Below are positions 42,044-49,438 of a stretch of DNA of 64,000 bases, one piece after another. Each line of letters starts with the position of its first letter. The first letter of the stretch is position 1. A program made the position numbers and the translations under genes. The DNA is from DAHUXD01 sp963736455. GTDB lineage: Bacteria; Acidobacteriota; Thermoanaerobaculia; UBA5066; Gp7-AA6. The stretch lies in NCBI GenBank assembly GCA_963736455.1, contig CAVTON010000002.1, positions 186,001 to 250,000 of the forward strand. Reading direction: 5' to 3'. The notes beneath the pieces are model-generated. The model saw only the letters and a program-made list of their open reading frames with translations, had not been told where the DNA came from and ran no database searches.

Positions 42044-42427
42044 CTACTCGATCCCGGCCGCTTCGCGCACGGCCTTCCCGGGCTTCCCGAGCACGCCCAC
42101 GACCTCGACGGGGCCGCGGACGTAGGACTGGCAGGCGAGGCGCACCGTACGGTCCTTCCAGCGCCTGCGCACCAGCGCGAGGGGCTTGGCGAACCACAGC
42201 GCGAGCGAGAACTTCTCGAGCCTCGTCGGCGGCGAGAGGTTCTCCTCTCCGGACAGCGGGACGACGGCGCACGTGGCGCAGAGACCTTCGCCGCCGCACC
42301 ACTTCCAGAGTCGGGCGTCCGCGTCGAGCGCGGCGTCCCACAGGCGGTATCCCTCCCAGACGTCGATTTCCTTGCCGTTGATCACGCAGCGCACACGCCG
42401 GCGCGCGGGCTTCGGATTCGCAGCCAT
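42044..42427 (-). CDS. [2Fe-2S] ferredoxin
   Basis: A 127-residue protein with the ferredoxin fold, cluster ligands Cys44, Cys50, Cys53 and Cys99 (CGGEGLCATC and RLACQS). The spacing of the first two (five residues) is the adrenodoxin type rather than the plant type. Some 20 extra residues lie before the last Cys (ALWFAKPLALVRRRWKDR), which may interact with a partner or membrane. No reductase or oxygenase is nearby. A perfect TATAAT 7 bases before the ATG and no Shine-Dalgarno sequence mark this as a clear leaderless candidate. Confidence 0.85.
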   Translation of the reverse strand: MAANPKPARRRVRCVINGKEIDVWEGYRLWDAALDADARLWKWCGGEGLCATCAVVPLSGEENLSPPTRLEKFSLALWFAKPLALVRRRWKDRTVRLACQSYVRGPVEVVGVLGKPGKAVREAAGIE

Positions 42428-42434
42428 GGCGCGG

Positions 42435-42440
42435 ATTATA
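42435..42440 (-). promoter_or_regulatory. Consensus -10 element TATAAT before the ferredoxin gene
   Basis: A consensus -10 hexamer on the minus strand, ending 7 bases before the ATG at 42427. I see no good -35. Confidence 0.55.
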
Positions 42441-42443
42441 CGG

Positions 42444-42890
42444 TCATGGGCAGGACGGCGTGTCCGCGGGTCCGGTGCCGGCGGCCTTCCGCCATGCCGC
42501 CGCGTCGAAGACGAGCGCGACGTCCCGGACGATCTGACCCGGCTCGACGGGGACGGTGACGAGCGCGGGATCGTCGGGCGCGGGCGTCACGACGGCCGTG
42601 TCCTTCCAGGACAGGATGAACGCGTAGGCCGCCGGCGCGGCCACGGAGAGTCGAAAGCGCCCGTCGCAGTCCGTGAGCGCCGGCGCGGACCACGGAATGT
42701 CTTCGCCGCGCGGAATTCCGCGGACGCCGATCCCCGCGGCGGCGCGCCCCTCGCCGTCCGTCACGCGGCCCTCCAGGATCGCGCGCGGATTCTTCGCGAT
42801 GTGGAGCGACGCGGACGTCGGCCTCGGCGCGGTCGCGCAGGCGGTGAGCGTCGACAGGACGATCACGGCGGCGATCGATCGGCGGCTCAC
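42444..42890 (-). CDS. Lipoprotein with carboxypeptidase-regulatory-like domain
   Basis: A 148-residue protein with a lipoprotein signal (lipobox LTAC, Cys18), then a beta-sandwich of the carboxypeptidase regulatory-like type: AILEGRVTDGEGRAAAGI, then GRFRLSVAAPAAYAF and a final strand DVALVFDA. Such domains are common in exported Acidobacteriota proteins and serve as structural or ligand-binding units. The start is GTG 42890. It is divergent from the OsmC gene at 42919 over only 28 bases. Confidence 0.75.
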   Translation of the reverse strand: MSRRSIAAVIVLSTLTACATAPRPTSASLHIAKNPRAILEGRVTDGEGRAAAGIGVRGIPRGEDIPWSAPALTDCDGRFRLSVAAPAAYAFILSWKDTAVVTPAPDDPALVTVPVEPGQIVRDVALVFDAAAWRKAAGTGPADTPSCP

Positions 42891-42918
42891 GCGATCGGCA
42901 CTATGTCATCATCGCCGC

Positions 42919-43371
42919 ATGGCGGAGAACGAGGAGATCCATCGCTTCGAGATCGACGCGGCGTGGTCCGGCGACGGCGCGGGATCCGGCGAGGCTCGCT
43001 ATCCCGAGGGGTCTCCCGTCGTCTTCGCGGGCTCGACCGTGCTCGGGGGTTCCGGGGGGCGCGCCAATCCCGAAGAGCTGCTGATGACGGCGCTCGCGTC
43101 CTGCTTCCTCAACACCTGGGCGATTTTCCTGAAGAAGCTCGCCGTCGGCTACGCCGAGCCGACGCTCCGGGCCTCGTGCGAGGTCGGTCCGGATCCGGCC
43201 GGCGGGTTCCGAATCCGCAAGGCGTCGCTCCACGTTCGCGTGCCGGCCGCGCTCCTGGCGGGTCAGCGCGCGGCGGTGGAGAAGACGATCGCGCTCGCCG
43301 AGAAGTATTGCATCGTCTCGCGCGCCATCCGTGCGGCGATGCCCCTCGAAGTCGCGCTCGAAGAGGTCTAG
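42919..43371 (+). CDS. OsmC-family peroxiredoxin-like protein
   Basis: A 150-residue OsmC/Ohr-family protein with the two peroxidatic cysteines Cys62 (ALASCFLNTW) and Cys131 (EKYCIVSRAI) and the NPEELL motif at 50-55. These reduce organic hydroperoxides or handle sulfur species in the cytoplasm. The gene is single, with a convergent neighbour (Smr) overlapping by 4 bases at the 3' end. Confidence 0.88.
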   Translation: MAENEEIHRFEIDAAWSGDGAGSGEARYPEGSPVVFAGSTVLGGSGGRANPEELLMTALASCFLNTWAIFLKKLAVGYAEPTLRASCEVGPDPAGGFRIRKASLHVRVPAALLAGQRAAVEKTIALAEKYCIVSRAIRAAMPLEVALEEV

Positions 43372-43754
43372 GGCTCCTCACCCCCATCCCCGTCCGGAGA
43401 GGGGAGCCCGCTCGTTTTCTCGTCCTCGCGGAGCAGGACGATCGTCGCGCCGCTGCCTCCGCGATCGGGCGGAGCGTCGAAGTGCTGGAGCACGTCCGCG
43501 CGGGAGGCGAGCAGGCGCCGGACCTCCGCCCGCCGAACGCCGATGCCCTTGCCGTGGATCAGCCGGACCTCGCGCAGGCCCCGGCGGCGCGCCTCGCGCA
43601 GGTACTCGTCGATCGCGGAGGCCACGTCCTCGGGGCGGAACGAGTGCAGGTCGAACGCGTCTTCGATCGGGACGCGCCTCAGACGGCGGGCCTCTCCGTC
43701 GACGCGCGCGTGACGCGGCTCGGGTCGACCGGGATCGGCTCTCCGCAAACGCAC
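43368..43754 (-). CDS. Smr-domain protein
   Basis: About 128 residues; the Smr domain (C-terminal nuclease-like domain of MutS2) covers about 30-112: AFDLHSFRPEDVASAIDEYL, HGKGIG, and the last strand GGSGATIVLL. The DLH and HGKG motifs are the active-site signatures. The start is uncertain: GTG 43754 and TTG 43748 overlap the preceding gene, and no start codon lies between its stop (43679) and the domain. A low-complexity acidic tail (SPDGDGGEEP) ends at the TAG. It is likely cotranscribed with 43679-43936 and the GGDEF gene. Confidence 0.8.
   Translation of the reverse strand: MRLRRADPGRPEPRHARVDGEARRLRRVPIEDAFDLHSFRPEDVASAIDEYLREARRRGLREVRLIHGKGIGVRRAEVRRLLASRADVLQHFDAPPDRGGSGATIVLLREDEKTSGLPSPDGDGGEEP
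43371..43409. terminator. Hairpin between convergent genes
   Basis: GGGCTCC (43371-43377) and GGAGCCC (43403-43409) can pair around an inner CCCC/GGGG stem, right after the OsmC stop codon. There is no T-tract, so termination is only suggested. Confidence 0.35.
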
Positions 43755-43936
43755 GCCGTCCGGAAGGCGCCGTCGGCGGCGACGTCGGAGGGAAGCGTTT
43801 CGATCCGGCGGCCGTCGTTCACCGAGCGGTCGGACGACCAGCGCCGCACGGAGCCCGAGATCCCTCCTCCCGCCGAGACGAACTGGATCGTCAGCTCCCC
43901 GGAGCACTTCGGGCACACGGTCCAGAAATAGTTCAT
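43679..43936 (-). CDS. Small zinc-ribbon-like protein
   Basis: An 85-residue protein with VCPKCSGEL at the start and ACVCGEPI near the end, so two Cys pairs that could hold a zinc ion or a cluster. The middle is basic-polar (GSVRRWSSDRSVNDGRR). I do not recognise a named family. The ATG overlaps the stop of the GGDEF gene (ATGA, 43933-43936), and the 3' end overlaps the Smr gene, so all three are translationally linked. Confidence 0.6.
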   Translation of the reverse strand: MNYFWTVCPKCSGELTIQFVSAGGGISGSVRRWSSDRSVNDGRRIETLPSDVAADGAFRTACVCGEPIPVDPSRVTRASTERPAV

Positions 43937-45132
43937 GGGATCCTTTCCTTCGCGGGTCCGCGCAGCTCGCGGTGAGCGCGCTTGCGCTCGTACATGACGC
44001 GGTCGGCCTGCGCGATGGCGATGTCGAGCGTCAGGCGCTTCGAATACGGGTGGACGCCCACCGAGGCCGCGAGAAACTTCGCGTACGGTTTGCCGCCGGG
44101 CTTCGGCGATTGCTTGACCTCGTCGATCTTGGCGGGAAGCATGTAGAAGCGCCGCCGCGCGAGCTCCTCGTCCATTCCGGGCAGGATCACGAGGAACTCG
44201 TCGCCGCCCCAGCGGATGACGTGGTCGTTTCCGCGCACGAGCTTCTTGATGCCCGTCGCGACGGTCCAGATCGCCCGGTCCCCCTCCTCGTGGCCCTCCT
44301 CGTCGTTGATGCGCTTCAGGCCGTCGATGTCGATGAGTACGATCGATCCGCCGGCCTCGTCGGCCTCGAGCTCGGGCCGCACCTCGTCGAGGAAGAATCG
44401 GTTGTGCGTCTCGGTCAGCGGATCGAGCCAGGCGCGGCGCTGCGAGCGGCGGGAGTCGTCGGCGGTGCGCGCGTGGAGCGCGGCCAGCCGCCGCTCGGTG
44501 TCCTCCATGGCCCAGATGATCAGGCCGATGCCGAAGAGCATCTCGAGCAGCACGTCGAGGAACCCGACGTAGGGGAGGGGTTGAAAGACGGTCTCGCTGC
44601 CGGAGTGCTGAGCGGCGACGACGAAGAGCAGGACGTAGACGAGCTCGACCACCGCGGTCACGAGCGCGATGGCGCCCGAACACTGGCGTCCGAGACCCGA
44701 CCGCGGGCTCTGAAAGATGAAGACCGCGGCGAGGAGCCAGACGATCCCGAGCAGTCCCATGTGAATCGCGTAGAAGACGTTCGGACTCGTGCTGATATGC
44801 CCGATCAGCAGCGACATCGGAATGCCCGCGATCGCCGCGACGGCGAGCGGTTTGACCAGGGACACGTCGCGGTCCATCCGGATCGTCGCGATGCAGAGCG
44901 CCACCATGTAGAGGAATTCCCAGTATTGATACACCTCGAACCGGTAGGGATAGCGCTGCGTCGTGAGCACGAGCATCGAGGCGAGCGCGACGAGCAGGAA
45001 GATCCAGGCCACCCCCGCCGCCTGGAGCACCCGGCTGCCCCTGCCGCGCGACAGGTAGATGAGGATCGAGGCGAGCAGGGCCGTGCCCACCGTCTGGACG
45101 GCGAGTCCGACGAGCGAAAGATTCAGCGTCAC
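43933..45132 (-). CDS. Membrane diguanylate cyclase (GGDEF)
   Basis: A 399-residue protein from a GTG start. Six or so membrane segments (about 5-28, 38-57, 73-85, 96-112, 123-140, 152-174 and 190-208) precede a GGDEF domain at about 235-385. The active site GGDEF is intact (309-313) and an RxxD inhibitory site (Arg300, Asp303) lies five residues before it, so it should be an active, product-inhibited c-di-GMP synthase. The membrane part is not a named sensor family that I recognise. A sigma-70 promoter is at 45153-45181. No EAL or PilZ partner is nearby. Confidence 0.85.
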   Translation of the reverse strand: MTLNLSLVGLAVQTVGTALLASILIYLSRGRGSRVLQAAGVAWIFLLVALASMLVLTTQRYPYRFEVYQYWEFLYMVALCIATIRMDRDVSLVKPLAVAAIAGIPMSLLIGHISTSPNVFYAIHMGLLGIVWLLAAVFIFQSPRSGLGRQCSGAIALVTAVVELVYVLLFVVAAQHSGSETVFQPLPYVGFLDVLLEMLFGIGLIIWAMEDTERRLAALHARTADDSRRSQRRAWLDPLTETHNRFFLDEVRPELEADEAGGSIVLIDIDGLKRINDEEGHEEGDRAIWTVATGIKKLVRGNDHVIRWGGDEFLVILPGMDEELARRRFYMLPAKIDEVKQSPKPGGKPYAKFLAASVGVHPYSKRLTLDIAIAQADRVMYERKRAHRELRGPAKERIP

Positions 45133-45152
45133 TTTAAGTCGTGTCCCTCGGA

Positions 45153-45181
45153 AGGTTAGACACGAAATCGCCGCGCGTCAA
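45153..45181 (-). promoter_or_regulatory. Sigma-70 promoter of the GGDEF operon
   Basis: On the minus strand TTGACG (45176-45181) and TAACCT (45153-45158) are separated by exactly 17 bases, 20 bases before the GTG at 45132. Confidence 0.65.
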
Positions 45182-45195
45182 CGGCCTCCTCCTGC

Positions 45196-46470
45196 TCACG
45201 GAGCGTTCGAGCGCGCGCCGAGGCGTCTCAGCCGCTCGGGCGGTCCCTCGGCGCGGCAGGGTGAGCCGTCTGCCGGACACGCGACCGCGGTCCGCTCGAG
45301 GACATTCTGGCCGCGCAGGACGATCCCCCACGCCCTTCCCGAGGCGGTCTGCGGGATGAGCACGACGTCCGCGGGCCGCTCCGCCCGCGTCAGGTCCACG
45401 GCGTACAGGTCGGAGCCGATGCGCAGTCGATACGGCGAGGACGCGGCCTCGAGCTCGAGCGTCGTCGCGCCCCCGCCCTTCAGGTCGATCCACGTTCCCG
45501 AGAGCTCCCGCGAGGCCAGCTCGTCGGCCGCACTCGCGAAGAGCTCGGGGGCCCGGCCGTGCAGGGTTCCCGCGGGCCCGTACTCGCGGTCGAGCGGCGC
45601 GCCCAGGCCGTCGACCTCGACTTCCACGGGAGCCTTCCCGTCCGGGCCGCCGAGCCGCACGGTGACGCGGGCGGTCCGATCCCCGGCGCGCGCCCCGAGC
45701 GCGATCTCGCGGCCGCGCGCGGCGTAGGAATCCACCGGAGCGTCCAGCGTGTCTCCTTCGGGCTTCTCGAATCGCAGCGAGAAGATTCCGTGCTCTCGAT
45801 CCGCGACGATGCGCAGGGTCGGATCCTGGCGCATGCGCGAAAGGTCGAATCGGTCGTAGAGCGTCTCGAGAGCCTCGTTCGAGTAGAGGATGTCGCCGCG
45901 CCACGCGGGGATCGGGATTCCCTCGATCTCGCGGCTGGAGCGGCGGGGGTCGGCGTCGAGGGAGAACCCCGCGAAGGCGAAGACCTCCCGGATGCGGAGC
46001 GCCCCCTGCGCCGATTTCGTCGTCCGCTCGCGCACGAGCTCGGCGGGCCGGCCCTCGCCCGGGCTCTCGAAGCGATAGGACCAATCGCCGAAGGCGGCGC
46101 AGTCGGGAAGCTCCCGGGCGCGCTCGTCGCGGATCGGCAGCCGCGCGAGGCGGCCGTCGCGAAAGCGCCAGACGGACACGCACGCCTGCGCGTCGTTCCA
46201 CGCGGAAACCTCGAGCAGAGCGCCGGCGCTTCCGAGGCTTCCGGAGGAAAGCTCCACGTGCACGACGTCGCCGGAAGGAGCGGGAGCCCTCGCGGATCCG
46301 AGCGCGCCGCCGTCCGCGCCGGTCAGCTCGAGACGGACGGCGCCGCGCTCGGGCGAGGCGGAGACGGTTTCATCGCGGCCGTCGCCGTCGAAGTCCGCGG
46401 AGAGCGTCGGGCCGAGGGGGCTCGACAGGCAGAGCGCGAGCAGCGCGGCGATGAGCGCCGGGGCCGCTAC
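45196..46470 (-). CDS. Secreted protein of unknown function with a calcium-binding-like loop
   Basis: About 425 residues. A hydrophobic signal sequence (ALIAALLALCLSSPLG) is followed by a DFDGDGRDE loop of the EF-hand/FG-GAP type, then a mostly beta region with no motif I recognise; a few charged segments (SREIEGIPIPAWRGDI; DREYGPAGTLHGRAPE) stand out. The last part ends CPADGSPCRAEGPP. No ATG, GTG or TTG is found near 46470; the frame overlaps the stop of the CDGSH gene by a few bases, so translation may be coupled from a non-standard codon or start inside the signal sequence. Confidence 0.6.
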   Translation of the reverse strand, partial: VAAPALIAALLALCLSSPLGPTLSADFDGDGRDETVSASPERGAVRLELTGADGGALGSARAPAPSGDVVHVELSSGSLGSAGALLEVSAWNDAQACVSVWRFRDGRLARLPIRDERARELPDCAAFGDWSYRFESPGEGRPAELVRERTTKSAQGALRIREVFAFAGFSLDADPRRSSREIEGIPIPAWRGDILYSNEALETLYDRFDLSRMRQDPTLRIVADREHGIFSLRFEKPEGDTLDAPVDSYAARGREIALGARAGDRTARVTVRLGGPDGKAPVEVEVDGLGAPLDREYGPAGTLHGRAPELFASAADELASRELSGTWIDLKGGGATTLELEAASSPYRLRIGSDLYAVDLTRAERPADVVLIPQTASGRAWGIVLRGQNVLERTAVACPADGSPCRAEGPPERLRRLGARSNAP

Positions 46471-46697
46471 GGCTGTCCCTCCGTCTTCCGGACGGCCGCC
46501 TCGGCGGCCTCGAAGCCGATGCGCGAGTGCGTGCCGTCGCAGAACGGTTTGTTGACCGAGCCGCCGCAGCGGCAGAGCGAGACGGCTTTTCCGTCCTCGA
46601 TGGTCCGTACGACGTTGCCTTGCGAGTCCGTGACCTGAAGCGGGCCGGCGACGCGGTAGGGACCGTTGGGAATCACTTTGATCGTGGGATCGGCCAT
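46467..46697 (-). CDS. CDGSH iron-sulfur domain protein
   Basis: A 76-residue protein with the CDGSH [2Fe-2S] motif CRCGGSVNKPFCDGTH: ligands Cys42, Cys44, Cys53 and His57. The N-terminal half (PNGPYRVAGPLQVTDSQGN) is of the type seen in bacterial stand-alone CDGSH proteins. The role is likely in redox or cluster storage. It is divergent from the metallopeptidase gene at 46758. Confidence 0.9.
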   Translation of the reverse strand: MADPTIKVIPNGPYRVAGPLQVTDSQGNVVRTIEDGKAVSLCRCGGSVNKPFCDGTHSRIGFEAAEAAVRKTEGQP

Positions 46698-46715
46698 CGT
46701 GCCTCCGAGGCGACA

Positions 46716-46744
46716 TTGTAGCCGCTTCGTTCGCGTGTTAACCT
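46716..46744 (+). promoter_or_regulatory. Sigma-70 promoter of the metallopeptidase/ATP-grasp operon
   Basis: TTGTAG (46716-46721) and TAACCT (46739-46744) are 17 bases apart. The -10 ends 13 bases before the TTG at 46758, so the leader is very short. Confidence 0.6.
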
Positions 46745-46757
46745 GTCCCGAATCCTC

Positions 46758-47768
46758 TTGCGCGCCTTCGAAAAAGCCCCGCCGGATTTCCAGGAGATCC
46801 TCAACAAGCCCATCAAGGACCTGGGTCTCAAGCTCGAAGGCTCGCCTCTCGAACGGCTCGTGCAGCAGCTCTACCGCGAGCTCGATCGCAAGGGCCTCTC
46901 CCGCTTCCGTCCGCTCTGCTATCTCTCGGACGAGTGGGGCTGCCCGTCGGGCGAGCCGGTCATCGGGATCCCGTTCTACCTCGCCGACCCGAAGCTCGCG
47001 CGTCTCGAGAAGGAGATGAACGACCTCGAGGACCGGCGCGAGATCATGATGTACCTCCGGCACGAAGCCGGCCACGCGTTCAACTACGCCTACGCCCTCT
47101 ACAAGACGCCCGAGTGGCGGCACTGCTTCGGGCCGTTCCGGCGGCCGTATCGCGACCAGTACCGCCCCGTGCCCTTCTCGCGCCAGTTCGTCCGCCACAT
47201 CGCGGGCTGGTACGCGCAGAAGCACCCCGACGAGGACTTCGCCGAGACCTTCGCGGTCTGGCTCACGCCGCGGTCGCAGTGGCGGCAGCGCTACCGCGGA
47301 TGGGGCGCGCTCGCGAAGCTCCGCTACGTGGACCGCGTCGCCCGCCGGCTGCGCGACGTCGAGCCCGTGAGGCCGCAGGGCCACACCGACATCACCGTCG
47401 AGGAGATGGAGACGACCGTCGAGGACTTCTACAAGAAGGCCCTCGCCGAGGAAGGGCAGTCGGTCGAGCTCGCGCTCGACACGGATCTCGTCGACATCTT
47501 TCCGGTCTCGCGGCGCAGGAAGAAGGGCACGCGGCCGGCCGTCGATGTCCTGCGCGAGAACCGCAAGGCCCTGGTCGACAAGGTGACCTACTGGACCGGC
47601 GTGCAGAGGCCCCTCGTCAAGCGCCTGGTCGAATCGATCGAGACGCGCGTCGGAGAGATCGGCTTGCGAGCCGCGGTGCGGGACGAGAAGGAAAACCTGA
47701 CCGAGCTCGCGGCCTACACGACGGCGCTCGCCATGAACTACCTGACGCGCGGAAAGTTCGTCCAGTGA
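46758..47768 (+). CDS. Putative zinc metallopeptidase (HExxH)
   Basis: A 336-residue soluble protein with YLRHEAGHAFNY, giving zinc ligands His102 and His106 with Glu103 as base; Glu163 in FAETFAVWLT is a fitting third ligand, as in gluzincins. It is like the putative zinc-binding metallopeptidase group (Peptidase_Mx type), but no signal peptide is visible. The C-terminal third (residues 210-336) is helical and basic (SRRRKKGTRPAVD). Translation starts at TTG 46758, supported by the promoter position. The ATP-grasp gene follows 13 bases later. The substrate is unknown. Confidence 0.75.
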   Translation: MRAFEKAPPDFQEILNKPIKDLGLKLEGSPLERLVQQLYRELDRKGLSRFRPLCYLSDEWGCPSGEPVIGIPFYLADPKLARLEKEMNDLEDRREIMMYLRHEAGHAFNYAYALYKTPEWRHCFGPFRRPYRDQYRPVPFSRQFVRHIAGWYAQKHPDEDFAETFAVWLTPRSQWRQRYRGWGALAKLRYVDRVARRLRDVEPVRPQGHTDITVEEMETTVEDFYKKALAEEGQSVELALDTDLVDIFPVSRRRKKGTRPAVDVLRENRKALVDKVTYWTGVQRPLVKRLVESIETRVGEIGLRAAVRDEKENLTELAAYTTALAMNYLTRGKFVQ

Positions 47769-47781
47769 GAGAGGAGAGCGA

Positions 47782-48834
47782 ATGAGCCGCGAGAAACTCA
47801 AGATCGCCGTCCTCTACGACGTCTTCGAAGAAGAGCCCGAGGCCGCTCCCGCGCCGCCGCCCGAGAAGCCGGTGAAGACCCGGGGCAAGCGCAAACGCGC
47901 GAAGAAGCGGGAGAAGCACGACCGCGAGGAGATCTTCGAGGCCCTCGCCAAGCTCGGGCACGAGCCCGTCTACCAGGTCGTCGACGGCCGCGATCAGTCG
48001 CTCATCGCGCTCGCCCGCGCGGAGGCGGACCTCTTCTTCAACCTGACCGAGTCCTATGCCGGCGACGACACGATGGACATGAATCTCGCCGGGTATCTGG
48101 ACCTGCTCGGCAAGCCGTACACGGGAGCCGGGCCGCACGCCCTCTACCTGGCGCAGGACAAGGCCCTCGCCAAGAAGATTTTCGCGTTTCACGGAATCCG
48201 GACGCCATTTTTCGCGACGTCCTACAAGGGCAAGCTCGACCATTCGCACGACATCGCCTTCCCGCTCATCGTCAAGCCGACCTCCGAGGACGGCTCGATC
48301 GGCATCGACGCGGGGTCGGTCGTGGGTTCGGTCAAGGAATTGATGGAGCGGATCCACTACATCCACGAGGAGTTCGACGCTCCCGCCCTGATCGAGGAGT
48401 ACATCGAGGGCCGCGAGATGTATGCCGCGGTCCTCGGCAACGAGAGCCCGGAGGTGCTGCCGATGATCGAGCTCGACCTCTCGCGGCTGCCCGAGGGCAC
48501 GCCGAAGATCGCCGGCAAGGAAGTCAAGTGGGACAAGGATACCGAGCACTACCGCGTGACCAAGTCCGCGCCGGCCGAGGGCCTCGACGAGGACACGGTC
48601 CAGCGTCTCTCGCAGACGGCGATGGCGGTCTACCAGGCCCTGAAGCTGCGGGACTACGGCCGCATCGACATGCGCCTGACGCCGAAGGGCGAGATCTACG
48701 TCATCGAGGCCAACCCGAACCCCTGGCTCGCGTCGGGCGCGGAGTTCTCGATGGCAGCGAAGAAGGCCGGGCGCAGCTACACGCAGTTGATCGGCGAGAT
48801 CGTGGATCTGGCGCGTATCCGGTACACGGGGTGA
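47782..48834 (+). CDS. ATP-grasp ligase (D-Ala-D-Ala-ligase-like)
   Basis: A 350-residue ATP-grasp enzyme. Residues 1-55 (LKIAVLYDVFEEEPE with a basic stretch KTRGKRKRAKKREK) are a pre-ATP-grasp domain with an insertion; ATP-grasp signatures include FPLIVKPTSEDGSIGI (ATP-lid and Lys), EEYIEGREMYAAVLGN, RIDMRLTPKG and the metal-binding IEANPNPWLA. It resembles D-alanine-D-alanine ligases but the substrate pocket cannot be assigned. It is tightly coupled to the metallopeptidase, so the pair may build and cut an amide bond in the same molecule. A good AGAGGAGA ribosome site precedes the ATG. Confidence 0.8.
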   Translation: MSREKLKIAVLYDVFEEEPEAAPAPPPEKPVKTRGKRKRAKKREKHDREEIFEALAKLGHEPVYQVVDGRDQSLIALARAEADLFFNLTESYAGDDTMDMNLAGYLDLLGKPYTGAGPHALYLAQDKALAKKIFAFHGIRTPFFATSYKGKLDHSHDIAFPLIVKPTSEDGSIGIDAGSVVGSVKELMERIHYIHEEFDAPALIEEYIEGREMYAAVLGNESPEVLPMIELDLSRLPEGTPKIAGKEVKWDKDTEHYRVTKSAPAEGLDEDTVQRLSQTAMAVYQALKLRDYGRIDMRLTPKGEIYVIEANPNPWLASGAEFSMAAKKAGRSYTQLIGEIVDLARIRYTG

Positions 48835-48851
48835 TCGCCCGGCGCCCGGCA

Positions 48852-48857
48852 TACAAT
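48852..48857 (+). promoter_or_regulatory. Putative -10 element TACAAT before the chalcone-isomerase-like gene
   Basis: The hexamer lies 8 bases before ATG 48866 and 26 before ATG 48884. It supports a promoter here rather than pure read-through from the ATP-grasp gene. Confidence 0.4.
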
Positions 48858-48883
48858 CCGCGCCCATGCGGAAGGAGCACGTC

Positions 48884-49438
48884 ATGAAGAAGCCTCTCAC
48901 CGGCGCCGCCGCCCTGCTCGTCGCGGCCGCCGCCCTGGCCTTCACCGTGGACGGCGTCAAGATTCCCGACACCGTCACGGTCGAGGGCAAGACCCTGAAG
49001 CTGAACGGCGCGGGCATGCGCAAGAAGGCGATCTTTCGCGTCTACGTCGCCTCGCTCTACCTCGAGACGGCTTCCACGGACGGGGCGTCCATCGTCGCAT
49101 CGAGCGAAATGAAGAGCATGCGCCTCCACATGGTTCGAAACGTCGAGGGCAGCAAGATCAGCGGCGCCATCGTCGAGGGCTTCGAGAACAACTCGAAGGA
49201 CGCGATGCCGAAGTTGAAGTCCCGCCTCGATCAGCTCGCGAAGATGATCCCCGACGTCAAGGAGGGCGACGAGATCGCCCTGACCTGGATTCCCGACAAG
49301 GGCACGCAGATCGAGGTGCGCGGGACGAACGCGGGAGTGATCGAGGGCCGCGACTTCGCGGACGCGCTCTTCGCGGTGTGGCTCGGCCCGAACCCCGTCC
49401 AGGACGACCTGAAGACGGCCCTGCTCGCGGGAAGCTAG
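48884..49438 (+). CDS. Exported chalcone-isomerase-like protein
   Basis: A 184-residue protein with a signal peptide (MKKPLTGAAALLVAAAALAFT) and a chalcone isomerase-like fold: VDGVKIPDTVTVEGKTLKLNG at the start, then YVASLYL, MHMVRNVEG-like MRLHMVRNVEG, and DFADALFAVWLG at the end. Bacterial members of this family are periplasmic and of unknown function; they are not flavonoid enzymes. I chose ATG 48884 because of GAAGGAG six bases upstream; an alternative ATG at 48866 would suit a leaderless transcript. Confidence 0.82.
   Translation: MKKPLTGAAALLVAAAALAFTVDGVKIPDTVTVEGKTLKLNGAGMRKKAIFRVYVASLYLETASTDGASIVASSEMKSMRLHMVRNVEGSKISGAIVEGFENNSKDAMPKLKSRLDQLAKMIPDVKEGDEIALTWIPDKGTQIEVRGTNAGVIEGRDFADALFAVWLGPNPVQDDLKTALLAGS

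Noticed and set aside
47617..49023. Minus-strand frame of 468 codons opposite the ATP-grasp gene
   Set aside because: Antisense to a gene with clear ATP-grasp motifs; composition unlike a real protein.
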